This document shows, in pieces, positions 5,448 to 7,508 of a stretch of DNA of 7,508 nucleotides. Every line of letters begins with the position of its first letter. Position 1 is the first letter of the stretch. Where the stretch lies: contig DJUJ01000134.1 of NCBI GenBank assembly GCA_002438345.1, forward strand, positions 1 to 7,508, read 5' to 3'. The position numbers and the translations under genes were made by a program. The notes below the pieces were generated by a model. It did no database searches and was not told where the DNA came from. It saw only the letters and a list, made by a program, of their open reading frames with translations. The stretch comes from Paenibacillus sp. UBA6285. Its GTDB lineage: Bacteria > Bacillota > Bacilli > Paenibacillales > Paenibacillaceae.

Positions 5448-7340
5448 TTGTACGCTTTCCAAAGGGAGGTTATACTGTGGGGGCAGGAAAGCATTTCTGT
5501 CTCCTGCTCCAAATTCAAACAGATGTGGGGCCTGTCATCCGTGTTTAGAAAGCATCAATCACTCCGTATGAAACTTGTCTGGTCTTCGCTGATCTGTGTA
5601 CTGATTCCGCTTGTCTGCATTTATATGGCTACTGATTATTTAACCCGGGATCTCATTCTGGAGAAGGCAGTTAGCAGCGCAAGAGAATCCCTGAACGCAT
5701 CCAGTGCCAATATGAATGCCATTTTTGAACAGACGCTGGAACAGTCCAACTTCGTACTTCATAACAGCGAAATAAGGCAGATGATGTCTGCCGATCCAGA
5801 GTCGCTCCGTTCAGCGAAGCAAATCATCCAGTATAACCGTATGTCGCGGATGCTGGATGATATGTTTATTCTAACAGAATATTATAAAGTGACGCTAATC
5901 GGAAAGAATGGATTTATGTATACCAGTTATCCTTATAGCGACTTCAATCCGAAAAACTTTTACAACGAGCATTGGATGTCGCTGCTGAAACAAATTCAAC
6001 CTATTTCGACTTATTGGAGAGCGGAACACGATACGTACTACAACCATTCTGATAGGATCTCAGCCAATTGGGTAACCATTGCGAGACCGATTCAATCGAC
6101 CTCCAGCAGCACGATCGGATATATGATTATCAACATCAATGAGCGCAAGCTCCGCCCTTACCTAAATAACAATAACGGTAAAGAAATGATGCTTTTGGAT
6201 GATACGGGAACTGTAGTCTCGAATGCCGATCCGGCCAGAATTGGTGAAACGATGACCTGGTGGAAAAAGGATGGCGAGTTTGACACCGTCGATATCGGCG
6301 GGGAGAAATTCTTGTATGTAGACCAGGAGCTGAGCAGCAACAAATGGCGGATGGTAAGCATTATTCCACTGAAAGCGGCATTGTCGAAGAATAAGCAGAT
6401 TATATTTATTAGCTTGGCCGTGCAGATTCTTTTCTTTACCTTGTTTTCCGTGCTATTAACCGTTCTAATCTCTAAACTAACTCAGCCTATCGTAAAATTA
6501 AGTGCTTTTGTTAAGGGAATTGGTCGTGGTCAATTGGACGAACGTTCGCTAATCCGTGGGAATAATGAGGCGGCACAGCTGGCCCGCACCATCGACCAGA
6601 TGCTGGATCGAATCGAGTCTATGATTGAACAAATCACTTATGAGCAAACGGGAAAAAGAAAGGCCGAGCTGGAAATGCTGCAGGCACAGATCAATCCGCA
6701 CTTTATGTTTAATCTGCTGAATTCGATCCGGTTAAATATTCTGATGCAAGGCGACCGGGAGAATGCTGAGTTGATTGGTTCGCTGTCGTCTTTGCTCCGA
6801 ATGACCTTTAACAGAGACAACGAGTTTATCCCGCTTCGTGAGGAGACGGATACGATATCCCATTATGTGACTTTGATGAATTTCCGCCATGCCAATCAGG
6901 TCAGGCTGGAAATGAATTTAACGGACGGGAGCGCTGAAGCGCTGGTGCCCCGGTTTATGATCCAACCTATGATCGAGAACGCCATTATCCATGGCTTCGA
7001 GCAGTTTGGCGGCGAGATATTTATTGAAGCTCGTATTGTTGCAACTACGGGAACCTTGGTTATCACGATTAAGGATAATGGGATCGGGATGTCTCCGGAG
7101 ACTTTAAAGAGGCTTCGTGAAACCGCATATAGCAGTGAGCAAATTACAGAGGAGGACAGAAGGGGGTTCTCCGGCATAGGCTTACGCAATGTGGCCCAAC
7201 GCCTCAGCATGATTTATGGCGCTTATTTCAAGCTGAATATTTTAAGCGAACCTGATGTGGGCACGGAGATTTGTCTGGAGTTTCCACTGGATTACGGAAA
7301 GGTAGGTGTGGAGAATGCTGACGGCAATTTTGGTGGATGA
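5448..7340 (+). CDS. Sensor histidine kinase, YesM type
   Basis: The open frame from TTG 5448 encodes 630 residues. In that numbering, membrane span 1 is near 43-63, followed by an extracellular Cache-like sensor region (about 66-310, including the ANWVTIARPI strand). Span 2 is near 317-341, a HAMP linker at 343-395, and the His_kinase domain at 407-428 has the phospho-acceptor H418 in QINPHF. The ATPase has an N box (QPMIENAIIHG, N511), DNGIGM (543-548) and GFSGIGLRN (573-581). All catalytic motifs are intact. It should autophosphorylate on sensing a sugar signal and pass the phosphate to the regulator encoded next. The start is uncertain. TTG 5448 has GGAGG only four bases upstream (5439-5443); ATG 5523 lacks a ribosome site; GTG 5541 gives a typical short N-terminus and 599 residues but only a weak site. 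The binding-protein gene ends 11 bases before the TTG. Confidence 0.9.
   Translation: MYAFQREVILWGQESISVSCSKFKQMWGLSSVFRKHQSLRMKLVWSSLICVLIPLVCIYMATDYLTRDLILEKAVSSARESLNASSANMNAIFEQTLEQSNFVLHNSEIRQMMSADPESLRSAKQIIQYNRMSRMLDDMFILTEYYKVTLIGKNGFMYTSYPYSDFNPKNFYNEHWMSLLKQIQPISTYWRAEHDTYYNHSDRISANWVTIARPIQSTSSSTIGYMIININERKLRPYLNNNNGKEMMLLDDTGTVVSNADPARIGETMTWWKKDGEFDTVDIGGEKFLYVDQELSSNKWRMVSIIPLKAALSKNKQIIFISLAVQILFFTLFSVLLTVLISKLTQPIVKLSAFVKGIGRGQLDERSLIRGNNEAAQLARTIDQMLDRIESMIEQITYEQTGKRKAELEMLQAQINPHFMFNLLNSIRLNILMQGDRENAELIGSLSSLLRMTFNRDNEFIPLREETDTISHYVTLMNFRHANQVRLEMNLTDGSAEALVPRFMIQPMIENAIIHGFEQFGGEIFIEARIVATTGTLVITIKDNGIGMSPETLKRLRETAYSSEQITEEDRRGFSGIGLRNVAQRLSMIYGAYFKLNILSEPDVGTEICLEFPLDYGKVGVENADGNFGG
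5461..5548 (+). promoter_or_regulatory. Strong ribosome site with a short out-of-frame ORF
   Basis: AAAGGGAGG at 5461-5469 is the best ribosome binding site near the start of the kinase. Seven bases after it is a GTG at 5477, but this is in a different frame from the kinase. It opens a 23-codon ORF ending at TAG 5546-5548, which overlaps by 8 bases a GTG at 5541 that is in the kinase frame and a plausible kinase start. The peptide would read MGAGKHFCLLLQIQTDVGPVIRV and resembles nothing I know. It could be a coupling leader peptide, or an artefact of one extra G in the GGGGG run at 5479-5483. Confidence 0.4.
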
Positions 7341-7508
7341 TGACTATCCGGTTATCCGTTATTTGTCGCAGGCCGTGCCTTGGAGTGAGCTCGGTATTGA
7401 ACTCATCGGATGTTATTATAGCGGTCTGGAGGCTTGGGAACAAGCACAGCAGAGCCCACCGGATCTAATTATTACCGATATTGGCATGCCCAAGATGAAC
7501 GGACTGGA
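7315..7508 (+). CDS. Response regulator, YesN type, partial (5' end)
   Basis: Only the first 64 codons are present; the window edge cuts the gene. They form the start of a receiver domain. The acidic triad D8-D9-D10 follows the first strand (AILVDDD), and D55 in the motif ITDIGMPKMNG is the expected phosphorylation site. The sequence PWSELGIELIG after the first helix is typical of YesN-type regulators, which carry a C-terminal AraC DNA-binding domain. That part lies outside the window and is inferred. The ATG overlaps the end of the kinase gene by 26 bases, indicating translational coupling. A GTG at 7306 in the same frame is an alternative start adding three residues. Phosphorylated by the kinase, it probably activates the transporter promoter. 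Confidence 0.88.
   Translation, partial: MLTAILVDDDYPVIRYLSQAVPWSELGIELIGCYYSGLEAWEQAQQSPPDLIITDIGMPKMNGL

Noticed and set aside
7228..7443. Minus-strand frame across the kinase-regulator junction
   Set aside because: Both plus-strand genes are clear here by their motifs (kinase C-terminus and receiver DDD/D55), so this frame is a shadow.

Overview
The window suggests a Gram-positive, low-to-mid G+C Firmicute, most likely Paenibacillus or a close relative. The reasons are strong AGGAGG-type ribosome binding sites throughout, a lipobox lipoprotein as the sugar-binding protein, and a YesM/YesN-type two-component pair placed in a sugar ABC transporter operon, an arrangement very common in Paenibacillus. 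The genus is inferred from gene style, not from a marker gene.

Left part (about 1-2055): a two-gene multidrug-efflux cassette on the + strand. A near-consensus sigma-A promoter (80-108) carries a palindromic site inside its spacer (85-100) and a second one just after the expected start of transcription (118-133). These precede a MarR-family repressor resembling Staphylococcus aureus MepR (157-588). Nineteen bases later comes a MATE exporter resembling MepA (608-1990), closed by a rho-independent terminator (2031-2055). The likely circuit is that the repressor shuts off its own promoter, and hence the pump, until a toxic cation or drug binds it. No mepB-like third gene follows.

Right part (2056 to the end, + strand): a carbohydrate-uptake operon. 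In order it encodes two CUT1-type permeases (2177-3082 and 3104-3928), a lipoprotein substrate-binding protein (4069-5436), a YesM-type sensor histidine kinase (ORF 5448-7340) and the first 64 codons of its response regulator (from 7315, cut by the window edge). No ATPase gene lies here, so the transporter presumably borrows a shared MsmX-type ATPase. The kinase probably senses the external sugar, alone or through the binding protein, and the regulator probably activates the weak promoter ahead of the permeases. The substrate cannot be read from the sequence.

The gene families are ordinary, and I see no clearly undescribed system. Two local points deserve attention. One is the operator architecture of the mepRA-like promoter. 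The other is the 5' end of the histidine kinase, where the best ribosome binding site points to an out-of-frame 23-codon ORF that ends just inside a possible kinase start; a G5 run right at that start could be a frameshift or sequencing-error site.
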